Source: Neorhodopirellula lusitana (GTDB taxonomy: Bacteria > Planctomycetota > Planctomycetia > Pirellulales > Pirellulaceae). From it: a stretch of DNA of 64,000 bases. Of the stretch, positions 1 through 9,084 are shown piece by piece. The translations under genes and the position numbers were made by a program. Location: contig NZ_FXUG01000001.1 of NCBI RefSeq assembly GCF_900182915.1, forward strand, positions 1,364,001 through 1,428,000. The letters are read 5' to 3'. Within the stretch, counting starts at the first letter, position 1, and each line of letters starts with the position of its first letter. The notes under the pieces are model-generated. The model saw nothing but the letters and a program-made list of their open reading frames with translations. It searched no databases and was not told the origin of the DNA.

Positions 1-9
1 TTTGCCGTC

Positions 10-636
10 ATGACGGATTTCCTCGCTAATGGGATTATTGAAACCGGCTGGCAATGGCTGCAATCGGGCTGGGATTCCACGGTCCAGGTTGCCGTGTCGG
101 GCGGCGGCGTGGCACTTGCGATCGGGTTGGTCTTGTTGTGTTTGGTGTCGTGGTTCTTGAACCTGATCTCGTTGCCGGGGAACTGGCTCGCCATTCTGGC
201 GATGGCCCTGTATGCGTGGTTGGGGCCTGAATCGGGACGGATTCACGTTGGTATGATTCCCGTGGTGGCCGCATTCGGGCTGGGGTTGCTGGGGGAAATC
301 TTCGAGTTTGCGGCGGGTGCGGTTGGGGCCAGTCGAGCCGGAGCGAGCCGCCGGGCCACGATTTACGCCATTTTGGGCTCCATGGTGGGGGCGATTGTGG
401 GCGGAATCATCGGTTTGCCCGTGCCGGTGCTCGGGCCAGTTCTGGCTGCCCTGCTGTTCGGGGGGCTTGGGGCAACCGCGGGGGCGATGCTGGCAGAGTG
501 GAACGACGGGAAATCTTGGCGTGAGAACTGGCGGATCGGACGGGCGGCCTTTTGGGGCCGAACGACCGGAACGGTGGGGAAAATGGTGGCCGGGTTGGGA
601 ATTGTCGTAATTTGCCTATTTAGCGTAATCCTCTAA
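10..636 (+). CDS. DUF456-type integral membrane protein
   Basis: A very hydrophobic protein of 208 residues, probably in the inner membrane; its function is unknown. Hydrophobic segments lie at about residues 30-52, 56-72, 80-105, 116-160 and 190-208. The small-residue stretch VGAIVGGIIGLPVPVLGPV (about 126-144) and the NWLAILAMALYAW segment are typical of DUF456 proteins. The family is usually near 160 residues, so an extra N-terminal piece of roughly 30 residues is present. The ATG lies only 10 bases into the window, so an earlier start or an upstream operon partner cannot be excluded. The next gene, smc, follows on the same strand after 148 bases. Family assignment is by recognition of the pattern; no catalytic residues are seen. 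Confidence 0.75.
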   Translation: MTDFLANGIIETGWQWLQSGWDSTVQVAVSGGGVALAIGLVLLCLVSWFLNLISLPGNWLAILAMALYAWLGPESGRIHVGMIPVVAAFGLGLLGEIFEFAAGAVGASRAGASRRATIYAILGSMVGAIVGGIIGLPVPVLGPVLAALLFGGLGATAGAMLAEWNDGKSWRENWRIGRAAFWGRTTGTVGKMVAGLGIVVICLFSVIL

Positions 637-784
637 CTACCGGTGAATCGGCCCAATTGGAGTGGGTTAAGTCGGTTTTTGCGGCTTGTTTGGATCGAAG
701 CAACTAGGATTTTAGGGGCATTTTGTCTAATCTTGCTGTTAGTTCCCTTCGATTCCTCCTCGTGCGTTCGGCCATTTCTGTTCT

Positions 785-3700
785 ATGCTCAAAGCCCTCG
801 AGCTGGCCGGATTCAAGAGTTTCGCGGATCGAACGCGTTTCGACTTCCCAGACGGCATTACAGTCGTCGTCGGCCCCAATGGCTCGGGCAAGTCGAATAT
901 CGTCGATGCGATGAAATGGGTGCTCGGTAGCCAGAGCGCCAAGAGCCTGCGTGGCAAGGACATGTCGGATGTGATCTTCAAGGGATCACAAACCCGCGGC
1001 CCTGCCGGTGCGGCTGAAGCAACGATCATCTTTGATAACACCAACGGTGAACTTCCGGTCGATGCCCCCGAGGTTCACGTCACGCGGCGGGTCTACCGCA
1101 GCGGTGAAGGTGAGTATCTGATCAACAACCAAGCGGTGCGATTGAAGGACGTCAAAGCACTGATTCGCGGGACCGGAATCGGGATCGACGCTTATAGTCT
1201 GATCGAGCAAGGCAAGGTCGATCGCATGCTTCAGGCGAATGCGAAAGACCGTCGAGCGATCTTCGAAGAGGCGGCCGGAATCAGCCGCTTTAAAGCCAAG
1301 AAGGATGAAGCGGAACGGCGACTCACTCGCGTTCAACAGAATCTGACCCGCCTCGGTGACATCGTTGACGAAGTCGCCACCCGGCTGAAGACTCTGAAGA
1401 GCCAAGCGGGTAAGGCCGAGCGTTATCGCCAGGCATCCGACCGGCTGAAAGAACTTCGCACGGTCGTCGCTTGGACGGACTGGATGGGGCTTACCGAGCA
1501 ACTCGAATCGGCGCAGTCGAAGTACTCCAACGCAGTGGCCCACCACGCGGCGTCTGAGACCGCTCGGGAAGAACTGGAGGAGCAACGGCAAGCCGCCGAG
1601 ATCCGCTTGCAAACCATCGCTGATGAAGCTCGTGAAGCGGAACGCATTCGGGGTGAGCTCACCGGTGAAATCGCTCGATTGCAGGGACGCCGGGATTCCG
1701 ATCAAACCACGCTTGCGGAACAGCGGCGTGCTTTGGCTGGGCATTATCGTCGTTTGCGAATCACTCGCACGGCGGCGGGCAGTGCCACGGCGGATCTGCA
1801 AAAGGCGATCGATGATCTCGAAGTCGCCCAAGCCCAGGCCACCGAGATTCTGCAACGCAAAGAATCGATCACTGCCGACCGAGACCGATTGCAGACCGAA
1901 GTCCATGCGGTGCAAAACCGCCGGGACGAACTGCAACGAGAACACCTCGCGGCGGTGCGACGTGTTGCCGATCATGAGGCCAACCGACAACGGGTTCAAC
2001 AACAGATTGTCGAAGCCTCTCGCGCGATCGCGGAAACGCTTCGCAACCGTGAGTCCGCTGAAGCGAGCCTGGTTCAGGCGCAAGCGGAACACGACGAGGC
2101 GACTGCTTATGTCGCTTCGTTGGTTGAAGAAATTGATGCGTCCCAAAAACTGGTTGAGATCGCCGAAGCGAAATTGGCCGAGACCCGTCGCGTGTTCGAG
2201 CGTCGCCGGGAAGAGATCGGCTCACTGAAGATTCGCTTGCAAGGGATCTCCGAGCGGGCCAAGGTGCTGGCTGAGTTGCAAAAGCGACAGGATGGCGTTA
2301 GTGGTGGCGTTCGCGAAATTCTGAATCTGCCCGAAGGTGAACTCCGGAAGCAGCTCGTCGGGCTGGTCGCGGATTGTTTCAATGTGGATCGCCAAGTCGC
2401 GCCACTGATCGATGCTGCCCTGGGCCCACGTACTCAATATGTGATCGTTCGCGGAGGCTCCATTGGCGATGCGATCGCAGCGGGACAGATCAAGATAGCG
2501 AGCCGAGTCGGGATCATTCGCTTGGATGAGCTTCCCAATCGGCGCCCCGGTGATCGGATTCGCTTGGATGGGTTAGCGGGCGTGATCGGTCGCGCTGACC
2601 GGATGGTCGATTGTGCCGACGACCTGCAACCGCTGGTGAAACACTTGCTGGGCAATACGTGGCTGGTGGATTCCCTGGGCACGGCGTTGGGGTTACGCAA
2701 ACTATCAGGAGCCGGGTTGAGGTTCGTCGCCGCGACAGGGGATTTGCTAGACAACGACGGATCGAGCGTGGTGGGGCCTCCCGGTGGTGAAACCGGATTG
2801 GTCAGCCGGCGTAGTGAATTGAAGTCGGCCGAAGCGGAGATTGAGCACTACTCGTTCCAGATCAAGGAAGGCGAAAAGGAAATCGAAGGGCTTGGCCAAG
2901 AGATCGACGAGAACGCGGCTGAGTTAGGACGGCTTGAACAGTCACAGCGACAATGGATCACGCGTCATGCCGCCGCCGAAGCAAAACAACATCACGTTGC
3001 CGAACGCCTAGCCAGTCGTCAGGCGTCAGTGGACGAATTGCGGAATACGGGTGCGGAACATCAAGTGACCCTTGACGCTGCCAAGGTCCAAGACGAAACC
3101 CTGGGAGCGTCGATTCTGTCAGGGAAGTCGTCCATCGATTTGCTTGAGGAACAGCGTGGCGGGGTTGAAAGCGAATTGACTCAGGCGACCAGTCGGTTGC
3201 AGGCTGTTCAAAGCGAGGCGATGTCGGTCTCCGTTGAATCCGCACGCTTGGAACAACAAGTGGAATCGCTGGCCACCGCTGCGGAAGTTGCTCGGCGCGA
3301 TCAAACGCAACGCGAAGCAGCCAAGCAAGAAATTCGCGACGCGATGAATCACACCAGAACGCGCATCGCTGAAGTCGAAACAAGGATCTTGCAAGCGGAT
3401 GACCGGTTGGCTGAGCTGATGTTTGATACGGAAGCCTCCGACACCACGCTGCGAGGATTGGCGGGACGCGCCGATGCGGAACGCAAGGCCACACGTAGCG
3501 TGCAGACGCAAACTCAGGCGGCGATCAAAGCGGTCGCCGCGGCAGCCGAAGCGGTTGCAAGTATCACTACGTCGCGAGACGCGGCCGAGCTGAAGCAAAC
3601 CACGTTGGCCCAGCGAATTGCCGAAGATTATGGAATTGATCTTCGCAACGATGAACCACCCGAAGAACTCGCTGAGATTGAGGATCGGACTTCGGTTGAT

Positions 3701-4363
3701 GACGAAATCGCGAAGCTGCGATCGCAGGTCCAGAACGTTGGTTCGGTCAACATGGAAGCTCTTGAAGAGCTCAATGAATTGCAGGTCCGTTACGACGAGA
3801 TGCACGGCCAGTATCAAGACCTGACCGCGGCTAAAGATTCTTTACAACGCGTGATCGCGAGGATCAATGCGGATTCGCGTCGTTTGTTCCTGGACACGCT
3901 TGAAGCGATCCGTCAGAACTTCCAAAAGCTCTATCGGAAGTCGTTCGGTGGTGGGCATGCTGACTTGGTGTTAGAAGATTCTGATGATCCACTTGAGGCG
4001 GGTGTTGAGATTGTGGCGACGCCACCGGGCAAGCCCAGTTTCAGCAACTCACTGTTGTCAGGTGGTGAGAAGGCGTTGACCGCGGTCGCGTTGTTGATGT
4101 CGATCTTCCAGTATCGCCCCAGCCCGTTCTGTGTGCTTGATGAAGTGGATGCTCCATTCGATGAGGCCAACATTGGTCGTTTCGTGACCGTGTTAAGCGA
4201 GTTCTTGGATCAATCCAAGTTCGTGGTTGTCACCCACAGTAAAAAGACGATGACCGCCGCGACAACGCTTTACGGTGTCACGATGCAAGAATCGGGCGTC
4301 AGCAAGCAGGTCTCGATCCGCTTCGAAGACGTTAGCGAAGACGGACAAATCAGCGCTGCTTAG
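785..4363 (+). CDS. smc: Chromosome segregation protein SMC
   Basis: ATP-dependent DNA-organising protein that acts on the nucleoid during chromosome compaction and segregation, normally with ScpA and ScpB (neither is in this window). The 1192 residues are the usual SMC length. The N-terminal ATPase half has the Walker A GPNGSGKS at 30-37. Two long Glu/Gln/Ala/Arg-rich coiled-coil arms (about 160-480 and 690-1000) flank a hinge at about 490-680 (VSGGVREILNLPEG onward). The C-terminal half carries the ABC signature LSGGEKALTA near residue 1090 and the Walker B FCVLDEVDAPFD about 25 residues later. The start MLKALELAGFKSF is the classic SMC N-terminus, so the ATG at 785 is secure. No obvious Shine-Dalgarno precedes it. 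Confidence 0.98.
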   Translation: MLKALELAGFKSFADRTRFDFPDGITVVVGPNGSGKSNIVDAMKWVLGSQSAKSLRGKDMSDVIFKGSQTRGPAGAAEATIIFDNTNGELPVDAPEVHVTRRVYRSGEGEYLINNQAVRLKDVKALIRGTGIGIDAYSLIEQGKVDRMLQANAKDRRAIFEEAAGISRFKAKKDEAERRLTRVQQNLTRLGDIVDEVATRLKTLKSQAGKAERYRQASDRLKELRTVVAWTDWMGLTEQLESAQSKYSNAVAHHAASETAREELEEQRQAAEIRLQTIADEAREAERIRGELTGEIARLQGRRDSDQTTLAEQRRALAGHYRRLRITRTAAGSATADLQKAIDDLEVAQAQATEILQRKESITADRDRLQTEVHAVQNRRDELQREHLAAVRRVADHEANRQRVQQQIVEASRAIAETLRNRESAEASLVQAQAEHDEATAYVASLVEEIDASQKLVEIAEAKLAETRRVFERRREEIGSLKIRLQGISERAKVLAELQKRQDGVSGGVREILNLPEGELRKQLVGLVADCFNVDRQVAPLIDAALGPRTQYVIVRGGSIGDAIAAGQIKIASRVGIIRLDELPNRRPGDRIRLDGLAGVIGRADRMVDCADDLQPLVKHLLGNTWLVDSLGTALGLRKLSGAGLRFVAATGDLLDNDGSSVVGPPGGETGLVSRRSELKSAEAEIEHYSFQIKEGEKEIEGLGQEIDENAAELGRLEQSQRQWITRHAAAEAKQHHVAERLASRQASVDELRNTGAEHQVTLDAAKVQDETLGASILSGKSSIDLLEEQRGGVESELTQATSRLQAVQSEAMSVSVESARLEQQVESLATAAEVARRDQTQREAAKQEIRDAMNHTRTRIAEVETRILQADDRLAELMFDTEASDTTLRGLAGRADAERKATRSVQTQTQAAIKAVAAAAEAVASITTSRDAAELKQTTLAQRIAEDYGIDLRNDEPPEELAEIEDRTSVDDEIAKLRSQVQNVGSVNMEALEELNELQVRYDEMHGQYQDLTAAKDSLQRVIARINADSRRLFLDTLEAIRQNFQKLYRKSFGGGHADLVLEDSDDPLEAGVEIVATPPGKPSFSNSLLSGGEKALTAVALLMSIFQYRPSPFCVLDEVDAPFDEANIGRFVTVLSEFLDQSKFVVVTHSKKTMTAATTLYGVTMQESGVSKQVSIRFEDVSEDGQISAA

Positions 4364-4449
4364 CATTCGGTCTTGAAGCTGTTTTACCGGTTTGCGATTT
4401 CACGGGCGATTGAACGCCGTAAGTTTGCGAATCCGTTACTGTTGACCTG

Positions 4450-5760
4450 TTACTCAGTCGCTGCGATGGCGGCGGCTCGGCCGGTGCTGAAGGCGGCTTG
4501 GAAGTTGTAGCCCCCGATCCAGCCGTCCACGTCTAGGACTTCGCCGGCGATGAACAGCCCCGGATGCAAACGACTGGCCATCGTTCGTGGGTCCACTTCC
4601 TTCAGGCTGACGCCGCCGGCGGTGACCTCCGCTTTGGCGAACCCACGGGTGTCGTTGACAGGCAGGTGCCAGCGTTTCAAGTATTCAACCAGCTCTCGCA
4701 TCGCCGAGGCTGAACACTCAGCGAGGGGCTTTTCACCTTGCGTTGTACGAACCCCGCAAGCGGTTGCCAATTCGGCTGCCAGTCGAGAGGGAAGCCACTG
4801 AGTCAAAATGGATGTAATGGTCTGCTTGCCGCTTCCACCAGTACGGCTGGCAAGCACTCGGTTCAGCTCATCTTCGGAAACGTTTGGCAGTAGATCGAGT
4901 TTCAAGCGAGCAAGTTTCATTGAGCCCATCGCTGTCATCGTTCCGCTGACGTCCATCGCTGCGGGGCCGGAAAAGCCGAAGTGCGTGAACAACCAAGAGG
5001 ATCGTCTGCTGACTTTGGGTTTCTTTCCTTTGCGGTGGTCGTCAGTGAAGACTTCCGCGATCACATCATCGAGAGTTAATCCTGACAAGGCTCGAGTGCC
5101 CTCGGTACCGCCGACCAGCGGAACCAATGCGGGACGCGTGGCCACGATCGTATGTCCGAGTTTGGCAAGCCAAGCGTAGGCGTCGCCGGTGGTACCACAA
5201 CCTGGCCAACTTTTTCCACCGGCGGTCACGATCACGGCATCTGCGGTAAGTTCGTGCATGCCCTTTGGTGACGTGACTGCGATTTTCCAAATCACGTTGT
5301 CATCGCTTGAGTCGCTGCCGGATGGGGTGACTTCCTTTTCGATCGAACTGACGGCGGATTCGGTTTCCAGCCTCACGCCGGCTTCGATCATGTCGCGGTG
5401 CAGTGCGTCTCTGACATCCAGGGCGCGATTGCTAACTGGAAAAATCTTCCCGGTCACTTCTCGCTTCGTTCCCACCCCAAGCGAATTGAAATGGGCGATC
5501 ACATCGGTGGGGGCAAACTTGCCGACGCTGGGCTGCAAGAATCGCTTGGCATGTCCAAAGGCCTCCGTGATTCCGCGAGCGTCGGTGTCTTGCGTCAAAT
5601 TGCAACGGGTCCCGCCGGACATCAAGATCTTCACGCCAGTCTTGCGATTCTTTTCGACCAGCGTCACCTGCGCACCACGCCTCGCCGCGACGGCGGCAGC
5701 CATCATCCCAGCCGCGCCTGCGCCGATGATGACGATTCGTTTTGAATTCGGAAAACTCAT
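4450..5760 (-). CDS. BaiN/RdsA-type NAD(P)/FAD-dependent oxidoreductase
   Basis: Soluble flavoprotein of 436 residues in the HI0933/BaiN family; the physiological substrate of most members is unknown. The N-terminus shows the dinucleotide-binding motif VIIGAGAAGMMAA (about 10-22) followed by VEKN at the end of beta-strand 2. The family segments GGTRCNLT (about 49-56) and TGKIFPVSNRA are present. The C-terminus has GGVSLKEVDPRTMASR and LFIAGEVLDVDGWIGGYNFQAAFSTG, a second FAD-binding piece. The length is normal for the family. It converges with smc (86-base gap) and is divergent from the polysaccharide deacetylase gene. Context gives no hint to the substrate. Confidence 0.9.
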   Translation of the reverse strand: MSFPNSKRIVIIGAGAAGMMAAAVAARRGAQVTLVEKNRKTGVKILMSGGTRCNLTQDTDARGITEAFGHAKRFLQPSVGKFAPTDVIAHFNSLGVGTKREVTGKIFPVSNRALDVRDALHRDMIEAGVRLETESAVSSIEKEVTPSGSDSSDDNVIWKIAVTSPKGMHELTADAVIVTAGGKSWPGCGTTGDAYAWLAKLGHTIVATRPALVPLVGGTEGTRALSGLTLDDVIAEVFTDDHRKGKKPKVSRRSSWLFTHFGFSGPAAMDVSGTMTAMGSMKLARLKLDLLPNVSEDELNRVLASRTGGSGKQTITSILTQWLPSRLAAELATACGVRTTQGEKPLAECSASAMRELVEYLKRWHLPVNDTRGFAKAEVTAGGVSLKEVDPRTMASRLHPGLFIAGEVLDVDGWIGGYNFQAAFSTGRAAAIAATE

Positions 5761-5916
5761 TGCGTTGATCTGGAATTCGGTCTATTCGGAACAACCCGAA
5801 CGACCAGCAAAGGAAGTGAAGCAACTGGGCCCGCTAGTGTGACAGACTACCCGTTTGGGTGTCAGGAGTGACTTAGACCTTCTTTAGACACTCCCCCTCC
5901 CTTGACTATTGTTCCA

Positions 5917-6825
5917 ATGAACCCAATTCGAAGTCTCGCGTTAAATGCTCGCTATCTCGCGCAGAGAGCGTCGCGTCAGAATCGACTTAACGAATTGGCA
6001 AGTCAAAATCAGGCACCGATTTCGGTGTTGTTCTATCACCGAGTGGCGGATCAGTTTCCAAATCCGTGGACGATTTCAACCGATAAGTTTCAGCAGCACA
6101 TTGAATACTGCGAAGAGAACTTCGAAATGATCTCGCTCGCCGAAGTCCAGAACCGACTCGAGTCCGGTTGCTCGCCACGGCCTGCGGTTTCGATCACGTT
6201 CGACGATGGCTATGCAGAGAACTCCGAGTTCGCGTTGCCCTACTTAATCGAGAAACGGATTCCTTGCACGTATTTCGTCACCACGGAACACATTCGCCGG
6301 AACCTTCCCTTCCACCACGATGTTCAGTTTGGCCGCTTGCTCGACGTCAATACTCCCGCGCATCTGAAGGACGCGATCGCCGGCGGCATTGAAATCGGAA
6401 TTCATACGGCCAACCATATCGACTTCAGTCAGGTCACGGACATCAAGACGCTACAAACGGAAATCGTCGATGCGAAAGCTGACTTGGAAGACATGATCGA
6501 TCACTCGGTTAGCTATTTTGCAGTGCCGTTCGGCATGCCTCAACAGATGCGTCCTGCCGTTTTTGAAACTGCTCGACAGTGCGGGATTCGCGGTGTGTGC
6601 AGCGCCTTTGGTGCGTACAACCAAGTTGGTAACGACGCATTCCATATTCGTCGCATTCACGGCGACCCCCAGTTCGCAAGGCTGCGGAATTGGCTTAGCT
6701 ACGACGAGCGAAAATGTTTGTCAGAGCCAGCCCTTCCACTGGATGACATACTGACACCGGCTCCATCGGCGGTCTTTGCTCCGGTCAGTTTTCCGTCGTT
6801 CTCGTCACAAGCGATCCCTACTTAA
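5917..6825 (+). CDS. Polysaccharide deacetylase family protein (CE4/NodB fold)
   Basis: Probable metal-dependent N- or O-deacetylase acting on a cell-surface polysaccharide or glycan precursor. The 302-residue protein opens its NodB domain at VLFYHRVAD (about 37-45). It has the metal-binding motif TFDDGYAENSE and a second motif IGIHTANHIDF, which supplies the two histidines expected after the DD pair. No signal peptide is evident. An in-frame TTG lies 15 bases upstream at 5902, but the ATG at 5917 gives the better family-like N-terminus. The GT4 glycosyltransferase gene follows on the same strand after a REP-like palindrome. Both may serve the same polysaccharide or glycolipid pathway; that link is inferred from adjacency only. 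Confidence 0.85.
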   Translation: MNPIRSLALNARYLAQRASRQNRLNELASQNQAPISVLFYHRVADQFPNPWTISTDKFQQHIEYCEENFEMISLAEVQNRLESGCSPRPAVSITFDDGYAENSEFALPYLIEKRIPCTYFVTTEHIRRNLPFHHDVQFGRLLDVNTPAHLKDAIAGGIEIGIHTANHIDFSQVTDIKTLQTEIVDAKADLEDMIDHSVSYFAVPFGMPQQMRPAVFETARQCGIRGVCSAFGAYNQVGNDAFHIRRIHGDPQFARLRNWLSYDERKCLSEPALPLDDILTPAPSAVFAPVSFPSFSSQAIPT

Positions 6826-6840
6826 CAACCGGTTGCCGGT

Positions 6841-6899
6841 AAGTGGCATCTGCTTCCTGGCTGTGTAGGCAACTCACAGGCTGGAAGCCGATGCCACTT
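6841..6899. repeat. REP-like imperfect palindrome, copy A
   Basis: Two 25-base arms (6841-6865 and 6875-6899) pair with only three mismatches around a 9-base loop. Each arm begins AAGTGGCATC and carries a GCTTCC core with CTGTG at the inner end. It shares the GCTTCCAG-CTGT core with the palindrome at 63324-63379, and the GGCATCGG part with the one at 44412-44454. It fills the gap between the deacetylase stop and the glycosyltransferase start. A transcript hairpin or a repetitive extragenic palindrome are both possible readings. Confidence 0.7.
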
Positions 6900-6974
6900 G
6901 AAAGCGGCGACGCCAAATACGGTTTGTTTTTCGGCACTGCCAACATACCTTTCGACTTCCTTGATCTCTTCGCC

Positions 6975-8186
6975 ATGTCAAATCTTCAACGACCGCTGAA
7001 CTGCTGTTTTGTCATTACTTCCATGCCGGTGGGTGGCGCTGAAACGCTACTTGTCAACTTAATGCGGCGGATGGACGTCAATCGATTTCGGCCCGAAGTC
7101 GTTTGCTTGAAAGAGCCTGGTCCGCTGGGGGATGAAATTGCCAACGAGTTCCCGTTGCATGCCAACATGATCGGCGGGAAGTACGACTTGGCGGTTGTTC
7201 CACGATTGGCAAGACTTTTCCGTCAACGCCAAACAGACGCCGTCATTACCGTCGGAGCCGGTGACAAAATGTTCTGGGGGCGATTGGCAGCTAAATTTGC
7301 CGGTGTGCCCGTTATTGCATCCGCGCTTCATTCGACGGGCTGGCCGGATGGCGTTGGTAGACTCAACCGCCTTTTAACACCGATCACAGATGCGTTCATT
7401 GGAGTCGCGGATTCTCACGGAGAGTTCCTGCGTGACTTCGAAAAGTTTCCTGCGGGCAAGGTCAACGTCATTCGCAACGGAATTGATTGTGATCGATTCC
7501 AAGCTGTTCCCGATGCACGCAAGACGGTGCGTGAAGAACTTGGGCTAGCTGAAAACACTCCCCTTTGCGGGATCGTCGCGGCGCTGCGTTCAGAAAAGAA
7601 CCATTCACTTTTGTTGAACGCAGTCGCCAGGCTGACTGACACGCATCCAGACCTAAATGTGTTGGTTGTCGGTGAGGGACCTGAACGAGCCACCATTGAA
7701 CCACTGCGTGAGCAACTCGGTTTGGAATCTCGAGTGCACTTACTTGGTAACCGAAGTGATACGCCCCGATTGTTATCCGCAATGGACGTGTTCACGCTGT
7801 GTTCGTTGAACGAAGCCTCGCCGGTGTCGATCTTGGAAGCACTCGCTTGCCAAACCCCAGTGATTGCAACCGATGTGGGCTCGATTAGCGAGACGGTGAT
7901 TGAAGGCGAAACTGGAATGCTGGTCGCCAGTGAAGACGTCGACGGCTATGCCAATGCACTGGGGCAGCTGCTCAGTGATGCCGCGATGCGAAATCGAATG
8001 GGCGAGAATGGACGCCAACGGGTGATCAAAACCGGATCCTTGTCTTCGATGGTCGCGGGCTACGAGTCGTTAGTGTCCGGTATCTATCAAGCGAAACGAG
8101 TGCCTGCGTTGGCAACGTCACGACAGCCGAAGCCGGCGAGTCTGCTGGGTGCTTTGTCGCGGTCGAAATCGGTGCAAAGTTCTTAG
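6975..8186 (+). CDS. GT4 family glycosyltransferase
   Basis: Cytoplasmic retaining glycosyltransferase of the GT-B fold that transfers a sugar from a nucleotide-sugar to a surface glycan or lipid acceptor. The N-terminal domain contains TSMPVGGAETLLVNLMRRMD, the usual GT4 acceptor-side glycine-rich loop. The C-terminal nucleotide-sugar domain has VVGEGPERATIEPL and the E-x7-E motif in NEASPVSILEALACQTPVIATDVGS. The length of 403 residues is typical. The reading frame is open back to a GTG at 6843, but that extension would run through the REP-like palindrome and has no family-like sequence, so the ATG at 6975 (MSNLQRPLNC) is preferred. The acceptor is unknown. Confidence 0.92.
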   Translation: MSNLQRPLNCCFVITSMPVGGAETLLVNLMRRMDVNRFRPEVVCLKEPGPLGDEIANEFPLHANMIGGKYDLAVVPRLARLFRQRQTDAVITVGAGDKMFWGRLAAKFAGVPVIASALHSTGWPDGVGRLNRLLTPITDAFIGVADSHGEFLRDFEKFPAGKVNVIRNGIDCDRFQAVPDARKTVREELGLAENTPLCGIVAALRSEKNHSLLLNAVARLTDTHPDLNVLVVGEGPERATIEPLREQLGLESRVHLLGNRSDTPRLLSAMDVFTLCSLNEASPVSILEALACQTPVIATDVGSISETVIEGETGMLVASEDVDGYANALGQLLSDAAMRNRMGENGRQRVIKTGSLSSMVAGYESLVSGIYQAKRVPALATSRQPKPASLLGALSRSKSVQSS

Positions 8187-8284
8187 CTGATTCCCCACTC
8201 AGCACGCTTTGCTACGTATTCCGAAGAACCGACGCAGCGCAGTTTTGCGTGCGTCAATTTGGAAGTTGCCTGCCTGGGGTGAGG

Positions 8285-9010
8285 TTAAGACATCGCCGGT
8301 TGGCAGGCTTTCGGTGTGCTGGCCGATTCGGCAAGCTGGCGGCAAGTAGCCACCCATGATTTGACTCGGCGTAAACTGGGAACACCACGCCGGCCGATGA
8401 TCTTGCTGCCGCGAGTGCTAAGTGAAAAGCGTTCCAGATCGCGGTGCAACTGAGCTGCTGATTCACGCGACAAACTTGCCACGCTACGGCGGTGCACGGA
8501 AACCAAAAGCAACGCGTCGCGAGGCATCATGGAATCGACCGAGGCGGCCAAACGGATCGCTGCTCGATAGCGACGAATCGCTCGTTCAGCACGAGCCTGA
8601 CTTTGGAATGCGCTGGCAATGCGTTTGGGATCACCGAATACCAAATCGCCTGCGGTGACAACGCCCACATCGGCCAGTTGTTGGCATCGTTGGGGCGGAC
8701 ACAGCTTGAGATGCTCAAGTCGCATCGCTAGCAATCGCTCGCGGTGCGATCCGAGTCGCTGCATTGCCGTTTCTGCGGCTTTCGCGACTGCCGTCGTGGG
8801 CAGGTTGGCGGTGGTTGGGCTGTTCGACGCAGACGCGGCCTGAGACAGCGATCGGCTTATCGCTGGCTGGTTCGTCGGCTTTTGACGCAGCACTGGCTTG
8901 GGAATCTTGGGCATATCGACCCAGAACACAAGATCACGTTGTGCGTCGGTTTGCGCGTCAACCTGACGCTTTCGTGCCGCGGGGGCAAACTTCTTCAAAA
9001 ACTCGAACAT
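8285..9010 (-). CDS. Hypothetical protein with helix-hairpin-helix (DUF4332-like) region
   Basis: Protein of 241 residues with no function I can assign. Residues about 1-75 are low-complexity, rich in Gln, Ala, Thr and Lys. The C-terminal half (about 95-235) reads like repeated helix-hairpin-helix units: LKLCPPQRCQQLADVGVVT followed by AGDLVFGDPKRIA, and later SLRRVKSWVATCRQLAE. This resembles DUF4332, a family of small putative nucleic-acid-binding proteins. The ATG at 9010 is preferred over an upstream in-frame ATG at 9088, because an AGGAGT ribosome-binding site sits about 8 bases before it and the protein then starts MFEFLKKFAP. It lies downstream of pepT on the same strand, separated by 74 bases. 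Confidence 0.6.
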   Translation of the reverse strand: MFEFLKKFAPAARKRQVDAQTDAQRDLVFWVDMPKIPKPVLRQKPTNQPAISRSLSQAASASNSPTTANLPTTAVAKAAETAMQRLGSHRERLLAMRLEHLKLCPPQRCQQLADVGVVTAGDLVFGDPKRIASAFQSQARAERAIRRYRAAIRLAASVDSMMPRDALLLVSVHRRSVASLSRESAAQLHRDLERFSLSTRGSKIIGRRGVPSLRRVKSWVATCRQLAESASTPKACQPAMS

Positions 9011-9084
9011 GAGAAAAGACTCCTGGTAGGAAGCATCCGAGAAAACCCGCGATACCAAGCGTCCTTCGGCGTCCGCTAGGTCAA